DNA from: an uncultured Bacillota bacterium
GTDB lineage: Bacteria; Bacillota; Dehalobacteriia; UBA7702
Assembly (NCBI GenBank): GCA_902766525.1
Contig: CACXDX010000148.1
Coordinates: 1 to 9,625 of the forward strand
Direction of reading: 5' to 3'
DNA length: 9,625 nucleotides
Made by a program: the position numbers and the translations under genes. Shown here piece by piece: positions 1 through 6,729 of this stretch. Numbering within the stretch: position 1 is the first letter of the stretch; each line of letters starts with the position of its first letter. The notes beneath the pieces are model-generated. The model searched no databases. It had not been told where the DNA came from and saw only the letters and a program-made list of their open reading frames with translations.

Positions 1-387
1 AATGAAGATAAAAATGATATCGAAACGGACAGTGACATCTTTCACCTGCTTTGTCTCGTAAAAAAAGAATCCTTCGCATATTTATTTCGCGCCGCGGAAA
101 AATATGGGAAAGAGCGCAGTAAAGAAGAAGTCGCCGCTTTTTTTGAGGCCGCGGCGAAAATCCTCGGTGAAAATTACAGCTGCCGCCGCGGCGGAGAAAG
201 ACCCCGGCTGATCCTTGCCGAAAAGGATTGGCGGGAAGACGATATTTTTTCCGCCTGGCAATGGGCGCTTTCCGCGCCGATCTTGCTGGATCACGCGATT
301 CAACATCAGTTGATTATTGAAAACTTTTTGCTTGATATAAAAAGAAACGGAGGACAACATGGAAACGATCGTTGGCGTACGCTTTAA
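1..387 (+). CDS. holB: DNA polymerase III delta' subunit, C-terminal part (5' end outside window)
   Basis: An open frame enters from the left edge in frame 1 and runs to a TAA at 385-387, giving 128 residues without an internal stop. The end of the protein is rich in leucine and isoleucine helices (for example HQLIIENFLLDI near residues 102-113), as in the C-terminal oligomerisation domain of clamp-loader subunits, where a pattern of Asn/Glu followed by Leu-Leu is common. The main argument is position: in Bacillota holB normally lies directly before ricT (yaaT) and yabA, as here. HolB would be part of the clamp loader that opens the beta sliding clamp at the replication fork. No catalytic or nucleotide-binding motif lies in this fragment, so the identity rests on context and weak similarity. 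The last 29 nt overlap the start of ricT in another frame. Confidence 0.62.
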   Translation, partial: NEDKNDIETDSDIFHLLCLVKKESFAYLFRAAEKYGKERSKEEVAAFFEAAAKILGENYSCRRGGERPRLILAEKDWREDDIFSAWQWALSAPILLDHAIQHQLIIENFLLDIKRNGGQHGNDRWRTL

Positions 388-1075
388 AAAAGCAAGTAAA
401 ATATATTACTTCGGCCCCGGGAAAATCGATCTCAAAGTAAATGATCACGTTATCGTGGAAACGGCGCGGGGAACGGAATTCGGAACCGTCGTCATTCCCC
501 CCAGAGAAGTCGACGACAACAAGGTCGTCAAACCTTTAAAAGATGTGATCCGCGTTGCCACAAAAGAAGACGAGATCATCCATGAGCAAAACAAAGTCAA
601 AGAGAAGAAGGCCTTCGCCATCTGTCTGGAAAAAATCAAAGAGCGCAACCTGGAAATGAAGCTCATCGATGTGGAATACACCTTTGACGGCAGCAAAATC
701 GTCTTTTGCTTTACCGCCGACGGCCGGGTGGACTTCAGAGAGCTGGTTAAAGATTTGGTCAGCGTCTTCCGCACCCGCATCGAATTGCGGCAGGTCGGTG
801 TTCGCGACGAAGCGAAGCTCGTCGGCGGCATCGCCTCCTGCGGCAGAGTACTCTGCTGTCACAGCGTTTTAAATGATTTTCAGCCCGTGTCCATCCGTAT
901 GGCGAAACAGCAGAATCTCTCTTTGAATCCCAGTAAAATCTCGGGAATCTGCGGCCGCCTGATGTGCTGCCTGAAATACGAAAGCTATGATGATCCGAAA
1001 CAGGATAAGAAGAAAAAAACAAACGTTGATAATGAAGCGGAAATAAGTGAGGAACTTGCCGAACTGGAAGAATAA
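359..1075 (+). CDS. ricT: PSP1-domain protein RicT (YaaT), Fe-S cofactor of RNase Y regulation
   Basis: This 238-residue protein matches the PSP1/YaaT family: an N-terminal beta-rich part (VGVRFKKASKIYYF, residues 5-18) and a cysteine-rich C-terminal core. Six cysteines sit in two conserved clusters, C161/C166/C167 (GGIASCGRVLCC) and C198/C203/C204 (SGICGRLMCC), the pattern associated with iron-sulfur binding in the Bacillus RicA-RicF-RicT (Y) complex. There the complex acts with RNase Y in mRNA processing and affects sporulation, competence and biofilm formation. The C-terminal tail (residues 214-238) is short, charged and probably disordered, which makes the protein somewhat shorter than Bacillus RicT (about 275 residues). 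The ATG at 359 follows GGAGG at 349-353 and overlaps the end of holB by 29 nt. RicA and RicF are not encoded in this window. Family assignment is firm; the partners are inferred. Confidence 0.95.
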   Translation: METIVGVRFKKASKIYYFGPGKIDLKVNDHVIVETARGTEFGTVVIPPREVDDNKVVKPLKDVIRVATKEDEIIHEQNKVKEKKAFAICLEKIKERNLEMKLIDVEYTFDGSKIVFCFTADGRVDFRELVKDLVSVFRTRIELRQVGVRDEAKLVGGIASCGRVLCCHSVLNDFQPVSIRMAKQQNLSLNPSKISGICGRLMCCLKYESYDDPKQDKKKKTNVDNEAEISEELAELEE

Positions 1076-1089
1076 AACGGAGATCAAAA

Positions 1090-1377
1090 ATGTTAGCAGA
1101 AGCCCTTCGCGAATTGGAAGAAAAAGTCAAAACGATGGCGGAAGAGCTCGAAACCATCCGCCGCTACGTTGAACAACTGGAGGCGGATAATGCCTCTATG
1201 GAGGCGATCATTCGCAGCAAAAACATGCAGACGTCGGGCAAAGCCAACCTCCGGGCACTGTTCGACGCCGGGTTCCATATCTGTTCCGCTCATTTCGGAG
1301 AAAGCAGGGACGGAGACTGCCTTTTCTGCGCTTCCCTTCTGGACAAAGAAGCGCTCCATCAAAAAGAGGAGCAATGA
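1090..1377 (+). CDS. yabA: DNA replication initiation control protein YabA
   Basis: The 95-residue product has the two-part YabA layout: an N-terminal coiled coil of about residues 2-45 (LRELEEKVKTMAEELETI), used for tetramer formation in Bacillus, and a small C-terminal zinc domain. The zinc ligands are all visible: H63 and C65 in GFHICSAHFG, and C77 and C80 in GDCLFC. In Bacillus YabA restrains initiation at oriC by binding both DnaA and the DnaN clamp. It lies 14 nt after ricT, with a CGGAGA ribosome site at 1078-1083, six bases before the ATG. Its stop overlaps the start of trmN6 as ATGA. It is slightly shorter than Bacillus YabA (119 residues), mainly in the linker between the two parts. 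Confidence 0.93.
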   Translation: MLAEALRELEEKVKTMAEELETIRRYVEQLEADNASMEAIIRSKNMQTSGKANLRALFDAGFHICSAHFGESRDGDCLFCASLLDKEALHQKEEQ

Positions 1378-2042
1378 CCGTCGCCGCAGACAAAACGACC
1401 CTTCGTGACGGTCTCTTTCTCTATCAGGCCAAAGCAGGCTACCGTTTCACGGAAGACGCTCTTTGCGTCGCCGCCTTTTCCAATGCTCACGGGAAAGAAA
1501 AAGTCCTTGATTTGGGATGCGGCAACGGGATTATTTTGCTTTTGCTCTATGCCGAGGCAAAGGATCTCTCTCTTTACGGCATCGAATTGAGAGAAGAAGC
1601 TTATGAGCTCGCTCTCCTCAACATGAAAGAAAACAGCGTCCACGCTGGAATTATCAAAGGCGACGCGATGAAAGCCTCCGCTTATTTTGAGCATGAAAGC
1701 TTTGACCGCGTTGTTGTCAATCCGCCTTATTTTCCGGTCGATCGCTGCCGTCTTCCTCAAAATCCGGAAATCGCCGCAGCAAAAACGGAGCTTTACTGGT
1801 CTAACGAAAAAATGTTTCGGGAAGCTTTTACACTGTTGAAAGCAGAGGGCGAAATCGCTCTGATCTATCCCAAAGAGCGGGAAAAAGAGATCATCACCCC
1901 GGCCGAGGCGGCGGGGTTTTCCCTTGCCCGAAGGGAAACAGCTTTGAATCAACGCGTCTTACTGGCCTTTGTCAAAAAACCGGAGGAACTATATGGAACA
2001 GGGACTGTACCTCGTGGCAACGCCCATCGGCAACCTCGATGA
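1374..2042 (+). CDS. trmN6: tRNA1(Val) adenine-37 N6-methyltransferase (TrmN6/YabB family)
   Basis: A class I S-adenosylmethionine methyltransferase of 222 residues. Motif I is VLDLGCGNG (residues 44-52), the acidic SAM-ribose position follows in YGIELRE (68-73), and the N6-adenine signature NPPY is at 116-119. The FTEDALCVAAF stretch (25-35) corresponds to the usual family start before motif I. Position between yabA and rsmI matches Bacillus yabB, whose family includes E. coli TrmN6 that methylates A37 of tRNA1(Val); the exact substrate here is inferred. The ATG shares ATGA with the yabA stop and has GAGGAG at 1366-1371, very close to the start, so coupling is likely. The C-terminus is short: residues 207-222 are read from DNA that also encodes the start of rsmI, and the usual C-terminal stretch after the last strand is missing. 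The GIY-YIG gene yazA, found here in Bacillus, is absent. Confidence 0.88.
   Translation: MTVAADKTTLRDGLFLYQAKAGYRFTEDALCVAAFSNAHGKEKVLDLGCGNGIILLLLYAEAKDLSLYGIELREEAYELALLNMKENSVHAGIIKGDAMKASAYFEHESFDRVVVNPPYFPVDRCRLPQNPEIAAAKTELYWSNEKMFREAFTLLKAEGEIALIYPKEREKEIITPAEAAGFSLARRETALNQRVLLAFVKKPEELYGTGTVPRGNAHRQPR
1896..1938 (+). other. Two abutting inverted repeats (hairpins) inside trmN6, 55 nt before rsmI
   Basis: The first hairpin pairs ACCCC (1896-1900) with GGGGT (1913-1917) and GCCG (1902-1905) with CGGC (1909-1912), giving nine base pairs, one bulged G at 1901 and an AGG loop. The second begins at the next base and pairs TTTCCCTT (1918-1925) with AAGGGAAA (1931-1938), eight base pairs with a five-base loop. 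The first is followed by only four T residues that belong to the second stem, so it is not a clean intrinsic terminator. Both lie within codons 175-189 of trmN6. A role in setting rsmI and downstream expression is possible but unproven; chance pairing in coding DNA is the alternative. Confidence 0.4.
1982..1986 (+). promoter_or_regulatory. Ribosome binding site fixing the rsmI start
   Basis: A perfect GGAGG lies six bases upstream of the ATG at 1993. It favours that ATG over the in-frame TTG at 1969, which would overlap this site and add eight residues not typical of the family, whose members begin just before the LYLVATPIGN motif. Confidence 0.85.
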
Positions 2043-2829
2043 TATGACGTTCCGAGGCATCGAGGTATTGAAAAACGCGGATATCATCGGCGCCGAAGAT
2101 ACGCGCCACAGCCGCATTTTACTGGAAAGATATCAAATCACCACGCCGATGCTGAGCTACCACGAACATAATGAAGCCAAACGCCGCGATGAAATGATGG
2201 AGCATCTGCGGCAAGGCCGGACCGTGGCCCTGATCTGCGACGCCGGCACGCCGGGGATCTCCGATCCCGGCGCCGATCTTGTCGCCGCCGCCGCGGGAGA
2301 GAATATCCCGATCCATCCCGTTCCCGGCGGCAACGCCGTATTATCGGCGGTTATTGCCTCGGGACTCGACAGCGGACGCTTTCTCTTTGAAGGATTTTTA
2401 CCCCGCATCAACAAAAAGCGCAAAGAACGCTTACAAGCTCTGGCAACGAACGAAGTCACTGCCGTGATCTATATTTCTCCCCACCGTTTAAAAGAGGATC
2501 TCAAAGATCTCCTCTGCCGCTGCGGGGATCGCCCAGCGACCCTCTGCAGAGAATTGACGAAGATCCATGAGAGCTTTCATCGGGGAACCCTCGCATCTCT
2601 GCTGGATCTTGCGGAAAGCCGAGAGCTTAAAGGAGAAATGGTCCTCGTCCTCGGTGCAGCGGAGAAACATGATGACACCCCCTCCCCGGAAAAATTGCGC
2701 AAAGAAGTAAAAAACCTGCTTGATCAGGGGATGAAAAGCAAAGACGCCGCTCAGATCATCGCTGAGCGTTACCATATGAAAAAAAACCAAATCTATCCCT
2801 ATACCATAGCCGATGAAGAAGGAGAATAA
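1993..2829 (+). CDS. rsmI: 16S rRNA (cytidine-1402-2'-O)-methyltransferase RsmI
   Basis: A 278-residue tetrapyrrole-methylase-fold enzyme with the RsmI signatures in order: VATPIGN (8-14), AEDTR (34-38), the long DAGTPGISDPG motif (83-93), FEGFLP (132-137), CRELTKIHE (185-193) and KGEMVLV (213-219). RsmI methylates the 2'-O of C1402 in the decoding centre of 16S rRNA, using S-adenosylmethionine. The C-terminal part (about 232-270) is the small helical extension normal for full-length RsmI. Residues 111-115 read PGGNA; my recollection is that many relatives have PGPSA or PGANA there. The ATG at 1993 is chosen for its GGAGG and family length; it overlaps the end of trmN6 by 50 nt. metG follows after 3 nt. 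Confidence 0.97.
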   Translation: MEQGLYLVATPIGNLDDMTFRGIEVLKNADIIGAEDTRHSRILLERYQITTPMLSYHEHNEAKRRDEMMEHLRQGRTVALICDAGTPGISDPGADLVAAAAGENIPIHPVPGGNAVLSAVIASGLDSGRFLFEGFLPRINKKRKERLQALATNEVTAVIYISPHRLKEDLKDLLCRCGDRPATLCRELTKIHESFHRGTLASLLDLAESRELKGEMVLVLGAAEKHDDTPSPEKLRKEVKNLLDQGMKSKDAAQIIAERYHMKKNQIYPYTIADEEGE

Positions 2830-2832
2830 AAC

Positions 2833-4773
2833 ATGTCCAAGCCCACGTACTACATCACGACCCCGATCTATTATCCCAGCGCGACACTGCATATCGGTCA
2901 CTGCTATACCACCGTCGCCGCGGATACGATGACGCGCTATAAAAAGATGCGCGGTTACGACGCCTATTTTCTGACAGGTTCCGACGAACACGGTCAAAAA
3001 ATCGAGCGCGCCGCCGCGGCAGCGGGGATGGAGCCCATCCGTTACGTCGACGGGATCATCGAGACCTTCCGGGAGCTTTGGCGTAAATTCGATATCGATT
3101 ACAGCGATTTCATCCGAACAACTCAGCCCCGTCACGAGGAAGTCGTTCAGAAGATATTCCGCAAGCTGAAAGACAAAGGCGACATCTATCTCGGCGCCTA
3201 TGAAGGTCATTACTGCGTATCCTGCGAGACCTTCTTTACAGAGACTCAGATCAAAGATGCCGGCGGTGTTTGCCCCGATTGCGGCGGCAAGGTCGACATC
3301 GTCAAAGAAGAAAGTTATTTCTTCAAACTTGACAACTACGCCGAACGTCTGCTCCGCTACATCGATGAAAACCCCGATTTCATTCAGCCGGTCTCCCGCC
3401 GCAATGAAATGATCAATTTCATCAAACAGGGTCTGGAGGATCTGAGCATCAGCCGTACAACTTTCAGCTGGGGCATTCCCGTACCCGACGATCCCAAACA
3501 CGTGATTTACGTCTGGCTCGATGCTTTGACGAACTATATTTCCGCCCTCGGCTACACCAAAAATGATGAGCGTTTTGAACGCTACTGGCCCGCCGACGTC
3601 CATCTCGTCGGCAAAGACATCGTGCGCTTCCATACCATCATCTGGCCGATCATGCTGATGGCACTCGATCTGCCTCTGCCCAAAAAAGTTTTTGCCCACG
3701 GCTGGATCCTCGTCAATGAAGGGAAAATGTCCAAGAGCAAAGGCAACGTCGTCGATCCGATGATTCTTGCCGATAAATACAGCACCGACGCTCTCCGCTA
3801 CTTCCTGCTCAGAGAATTCATCTTCGGCACCGACGGCAATTATTCCGAAGATATCCTCATCAACCGCATCAATGTGGATCTCGCCAACGACTTCGGTAAT
3901 TTGCTTTCCCGCACGACGGCGATGATCACCAAATTCCAGGGCGGCATCATCAAAGCGCCGGCCAAAAAGACCGAACACGACGACGAATTACTGGAACTGT
4001 TTAAAACCGTCCCCGAAGAAATGGCGGCATGCATGGAAAAACTGGAATTTCATAATGCCCTCGCCGCAGTTTGGAAAATCGTCACCAAAGCCAATAAATA
4101 CATCGATGAATGCGCTCCCTGGGCACTGAACAAAAGCGGAAACAGCGAAGAACTGGCCACGGTTCTTTACAATCTTGCCGAAGCGATCCGGATATCCACC
4201 ATTCTGCTGACGCCCGTAATGCCCAATACCCCGGCCAAAGTCTTTGTCCAGCTCGGCATCGAAGATAAACCGGAACTCGGCGAATGGCAGGCGTTGGCTT
4301 ACGGCGGCATTCCCGCCGGGACCGAGATCCACCGCGGCGACCCCATCTTCCCCCGTATCGAAGCGGAAACGGAAGAAACGGTCAAAGTCGAAAAAAAGAA
4401 TAAACCGCAGAAAAAAGATACGAAAAACGAGCAAAAGCGGGAAAACACCGACAACTGTATCACCATTGACGATTTTGCCAAGGTAGAGCTGAAAGTCGGC
4501 AAGATCCTTCGCGCCGAAAAGGTGGAAAAAGCCGATAAACTTTTAAAATTCACCGTCCGCGTCGGCGAAGAAGAACGCACCATCGTTTCGGGCATTGCCA
4601 AATATTACGATCCCGCCGAACTCATCGGCAAAAATGTCGCCGTCGTCGCCAATCTGAAACCGGCGAAACTGCGCGGCATCGAAAGTCAGGGGATGCTGCT
4701 ATGCGCCGAAAAAGGCGATCAGCTGGAACTCATCACCATCGATACCATTGATGACGGGGGCCGTATCCGTTGA
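2833..4773 (+). CDS. metG: Methionyl-tRNA synthetase with C-terminal tRNA-binding domain
   Basis: A full-length class I synthetase of 646 residues that charges tRNA(Met) with methionine in the cytosol. The ATP-binding signatures are HIGH at 20-23 and KMSKS at 298-302. Between them a zinc knuckle is visible as C128/C131 (CVSC) and C147/C150 (CPDC). The anticodon-binding helical domain covers about 330-480. A lysine/glutamate-rich linker (about 510-540) leads to an EMAP/Trbp111-type OB-fold domain at about 545-646 (DDFAKVELKVGKI ... VANLKPAKLRGIESQGMLL), which in relatives aids tRNA binding and dimer formation. AAGGAG precedes the ATG by eight bases; the gene starts 3 nt after rsmI. Its TGA overlaps the TTG start of tatD. 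Confidence 0.98.
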   Translation: MSKPTYYITTPIYYPSATLHIGHCYTTVAADTMTRYKKMRGYDAYFLTGSDEHGQKIERAAAAAGMEPIRYVDGIIETFRELWRKFDIDYSDFIRTTQPRHEEVVQKIFRKLKDKGDIYLGAYEGHYCVSCETFFTETQIKDAGGVCPDCGGKVDIVKEESYFFKLDNYAERLLRYIDENPDFIQPVSRRNEMINFIKQGLEDLSISRTTFSWGIPVPDDPKHVIYVWLDALTNYISALGYTKNDERFERYWPADVHLVGKDIVRFHTIIWPIMLMALDLPLPKKVFAHGWILVNEGKMSKSKGNVVDPMILADKYSTDALRYFLLREFIFGTDGNYSEDILINRINVDLANDFGNLLSRTTAMITKFQGGIIKAPAKKTEHDDELLELFKTVPEEMAACMEKLEFHNALAAVWKIVTKANKYIDECAPWALNKSGNSEELATVLYNLAEAIRISTILLTPVMPNTPAKVFVQLGIEDKPELGEWQALAYGGIPAGTEIHRGDPIFPRIEAETEETVKVEKKNKPQKKDTKNEQKRENTDNCITIDDFAKVELKVGKILRAEKVEKADKLLKFTVRVGEEERTIVSGIAKYYDPAELIGKNVAVVANLKPAKLRGIESQGMLLCAEKGDQLELITIDTIDDGGRIR

Positions 4774-5552
4774 AGCTTTACGATACCCACGCCCATCTCA
4801 ATGACGATGCTTTCAAAGATGATCAGCGGGAAGCCGTTGCCCGGGCCGAAGAAGCCGGCGTATGTTTGATGAACATCGTCGGCTGTGATCCGGAATCCTC
4901 GGCCGAAGCCGTTGCCATGGCTCACCGTTATGAGCTCATCCGTGCCGTCGTCGGCATTCACCCTTCAGACAGTGATCGTTACGACGACGCTTTTGAAACC
5001 CGACTCAAAAAATGGGCGGAAGATGAAAAAGTCGTCGCCATCGGCGAGATCGGCCTTGACTACCACTATGAAGACGATGTGCCTCATGATATTCAACGCG
5101 ATGTTTTCCGTCGTCAGCTTCGTCTCGCGGGAGAAGTGGATCTGCCCGTGGTCATCCATTGCCGGGACGCGCTCGGCGATACCCTCGCGATTTTAAGAGA
5201 GGAACGGGAAAGGGCCCCGCTGTGCGGCGTATTTCACTGTTTTTCCGGCAGCTACGAACAGGCGATCAACTGTCTTGAACTCGGTTTCTATCTCGGTTTT
5301 GACGGTCCCCTGACCTTTAAAAACGCTAAAAAACCGGTACGCGCAGCCGCTCAGATTCCCATTGATCGCATTCTGATCGAAACGGACTGTCCCTATATGG
5401 CGCCGGAGCCCGTCCGCGGACGCCGCAATGAACCGGCCTATGTCCGCCATATCGCCGCCAAACTCGCCGAGATCCGCGGAATCTCAGCGGAAGAAGCGGC
5501 AGAGATCACCTATGCGAACGGCTGTCGCCTTTTTTTAAAAGAATCCCGTTAA
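4770..5552 (+). CDS. tatD: TatD family metal-dependent DNase (YabD)
   Basis: A 260-residue TIM-barrel hydrolase with the TatD metal ligands all visible: H7 and H9 in DTHAHLND, E93 in GEIGLD, H130 in VVIHCRD, H156 in VFHCFSGS and D206 in ETDCPYMAPEP. Family members are cytosolic Mg-dependent 3'-5' exodeoxyribonucleases linked to DNA repair and DNA degradation. Position right after metG matches Bacillus yabD. The start is a TTG whose last two bases form part of the metG TGA (TTGA overlap). No ATG or GTG lies close enough upstream, and the conserved motif begins at residue 3, so this start is well supported. A G-run at 4756-4760 is a weak possible ribosome site nine bases away; coupling to metG translation is the likelier route. 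Confidence 0.96.
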   Translation: MKLYDTHAHLNDDAFKDDQREAVARAEEAGVCLMNIVGCDPESSAEAVAMAHRYELIRAVVGIHPSDSDRYDDAFETRLKKWAEDEKVVAIGEIGLDYHYEDDVPHDIQRDVFRRQLRLAGEVDLPVVIHCRDALGDTLAILREERERAPLCGVFHCFSGSYEQAINCLELGFYLGFDGPLTFKNAKKPVRAAAQIPIDRILIETDCPYMAPEPVRGRRNEPAYVRHIAAKLAEIRGISAEEAAEITYANGCRLFLKESR

Positions 5553-5573
5553 CCGCGAATCCATTTTTTGAAC

Positions 5574-5580
5574 GGAGAGG
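5574..5580 (+). promoter_or_regulatory. Ribosome binding site fixing the lgt start
   Basis: GGAGAGG lies eight bases before the ATG at 5589. It sits downstream of the alternative in-frame TTG at 5568, so it supports the ATG. The 36-nt gap between tatD and lgt (5553-5588) holds this site and no hairpin or clear promoter. Confidence 0.8.
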
Positions 5581-5588
5581 ATCGATCC

Positions 5589-6356
5589 ATGAATCCCATC
5601 GCCTTTACCATCGGCTCCTGGCCGATTTACTGGTACGGCATTTTGATCAGCAGCGCCCTGCTTCTGGGCATTTTCGTTGCCCAGCATCTGGCCAAAATCC
5701 GCGGCTATGATGTGGACAAACTTTGGTCTGTCCTACTTTTGACCATTCCTTTGGCAATCATCGGCGCCCGTCTTTATTACGTCATTTTTCGCTGGGATCT
5801 TTACGCCGATGATCCCGCCAAAATCATTCAGGTATGGCACGGCGGACTCGCCGTTCACGGCGGCATCCTTTTCGGACTGCTGGCCATTTTGATCGGAGCA
5901 AAAATCTGGAAGGTGGATTTCTTCGCGATGCTGGACTGCATCACGCCGGCTCTCGCCCTCGGCCAGGCCATCGGCCGCTGGGGCAATTTCTGCAACGGCG
6001 AAGCCTACGGCGGTGTCACTTCTCTGCCCTGGGGCATTCACGTTGCCGCCGACGATGCTCTCCACCATCCCACCTTTCTCTATGAGTCCATCTGGGATCT
6101 GCTCCTCTTTTTCCTGTTGATATTCCTTTTCAAACGGCAAAAACGAACGGGCAATATCGCCTGTCTTTACTTTATGATCTATTCTGTCGGCCGTTTTTTT
6201 ATCGAAGCGCTTCGTACCGACAGTTTGATGATCGGCCCGCTGAAACAGGCTCAGGTCATCAGTGTTTGCCTTTTCCTTTGCGCCGCGGCGGTGCTTTACT
6301 TCCGCAACCGCAAGCAACCGGAAGATCCCGATCTCTCCGGGAAAAAGACCAAATAA
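5589..6356 (+). CDS. lgt: Phosphatidylglycerol--prolipoprotein diacylglyceryl transferase
   Basis: A 255-residue polytopic membrane protein with about seven hydrophobic segments. The Lgt signature is clear at 129-141 (GRWGNFCNGEAYG), which carries R130, N133 and E138, matching the essential Arg, Asn and Glu of the E. coli enzyme. WHGGLAVHGG (83-92) supplies the conserved histidine at H90, and GRFFIEALR (201-209) the late Arg-Glu-Arg set. The enzyme moves diacylglycerol from phosphatidylglycerol to the lipobox cysteine of prolipoproteins in the cytoplasmic membrane, the first step of lipoprotein maturation. The charged tail after residue 239 is cytoplasmic and probably unstructured. The gene is in the same frame as tatD, 36 nt downstream. 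comEA follows after 9 nt. Confidence 0.97.
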   Translation: MNPIAFTIGSWPIYWYGILISSALLLGIFVAQHLAKIRGYDVDKLWSVLLLTIPLAIIGARLYYVIFRWDLYADDPAKIIQVWHGGLAVHGGILFGLLAILIGAKIWKVDFFAMLDCITPALALGQAIGRWGNFCNGEAYGGVTSLPWGIHVAADDALHHPTFLYESIWDLLLFFLLIFLFKRQKRTGNIACLYFMIYSVGRFFIEALRTDSLMIGPLKQAQVISVCLFLCAAAVLYFRNRKQPEDPDLSGKKTK

Positions 6357-6365
6357 ACCATACCC

Positions 6366-6728
6366 ATGAAAGACAAGAAAACGAAAAAAACCTGGCTCAT
6401 CATCGGTCTGCTGCTTTTCGGCGCGATCTGTTTCGGCGGCGGTGTTCTTTACGGCCAGCACACACTGATCGAAAGCGGTTTCGTATATGAAGAAAACGCG
6501 AGCGAGAGCAATGCACACGCCGTAAGCGCCGACGGCAAAATCAACATCAATCTTGCCACGGCCGAAGATTTGCAAAGAATCGACGGCATCGGCAGCGTTA
6601 CGGCGGGGAAAATCATTGCCAGCCGCGAGAACGACGGCGATTATCGTTCTCTTGAGGAACTGATGGATCGCGGTATTCTCGGGCAGACCCGTTTTAACAC
6701 ACTGAAACCATATTTGACGGTAGAATAA
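6366..6728 (+). CDS. comEA: ComEA-like membrane-anchored helix-hairpin-helix DNA-binding protein
   Basis: A 120-residue protein: a lysine-rich start (2-8), one membrane segment at about 10-29, an acidic linker (about 35-57) and a C-terminal helix-hairpin-helix domain (59-118). That domain begins ININLATAEDLQRIDGIGSVTAGKI, the usual ComEA pattern with the first hairpin glycines at G74 and G76. The second hairpin reads RGILGQTRF rather than the common GIGxKxF type, so it looks diverged. The SLBB-like domain between anchor and DNA-binding domain in Bacillus ComEA is absent; short forms like this also occur. It would bind incoming double-stranded DNA outside the membrane and pass it to ComEC, encoded one base downstream. 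No convincing ribosome site precedes the ATG, which lies 9 nt after lgt, so translation may depend on coupling. Confidence 0.87.
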   Translation: MKDKKTKKTWLIIGLLLFGAICFGGGVLYGQHTLIESGFVYEENASESNAHAVSADGKININLATAEDLQRIDGIGSVTAGKIIASRENDGDYRSLEELMDRGILGQTRFNTLKPYLTVE

Positions 6729-6729
6729 T

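Noticed and set aside
333..341. Extended -10 like TGATATAAA just before ricT
   Set aside because: Its predicted start point would fall on or beside the ricT ribosome site, leaving an unusually short leader, and no -35 with suitable spacing is seen (TTGATT at 310 is 20 bases from TATAAA). It lies within holB coding DNA.
1969..1992. In-frame TTG giving an eight-residue longer RsmI
   Set aside because: It would place the GGAGG site inside the gene, and the extra residues do not match the family start.
2249..2272. Ten-pair inverted repeat with one bulged G inside rsmI
   Set aside because: It falls exactly on the codons for the conserved GTPGISDPG motif, so the pairing is explained by protein constraint and GC-rich codon choice.
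2488..3978. A 496-codon open frame on the minus strand opposite rsmI and metG
   Set aside because: It lies fully antisense to two firmly identified genes, has no recognisable motif, and long antisense frames are expected from this codon usage. The same holds for minus-strand frames at 5733-6875 and 7921-9117.
5534..5540. Slippery heptamer T TTA AAA in the correct register near the end of tatD
   Set aside because: A -1 shift would lead only into a meaningless frame over the start of lgt. tatD is complete without it, lgt is in the same frame as tatD, and no stimulatory hairpin is visible.
5568..5588. In-frame TTG giving a seven-residue longer Lgt
   Set aside because: The GGAGAGG site lies downstream of this TTG and at good distance from the ATG at 5589.
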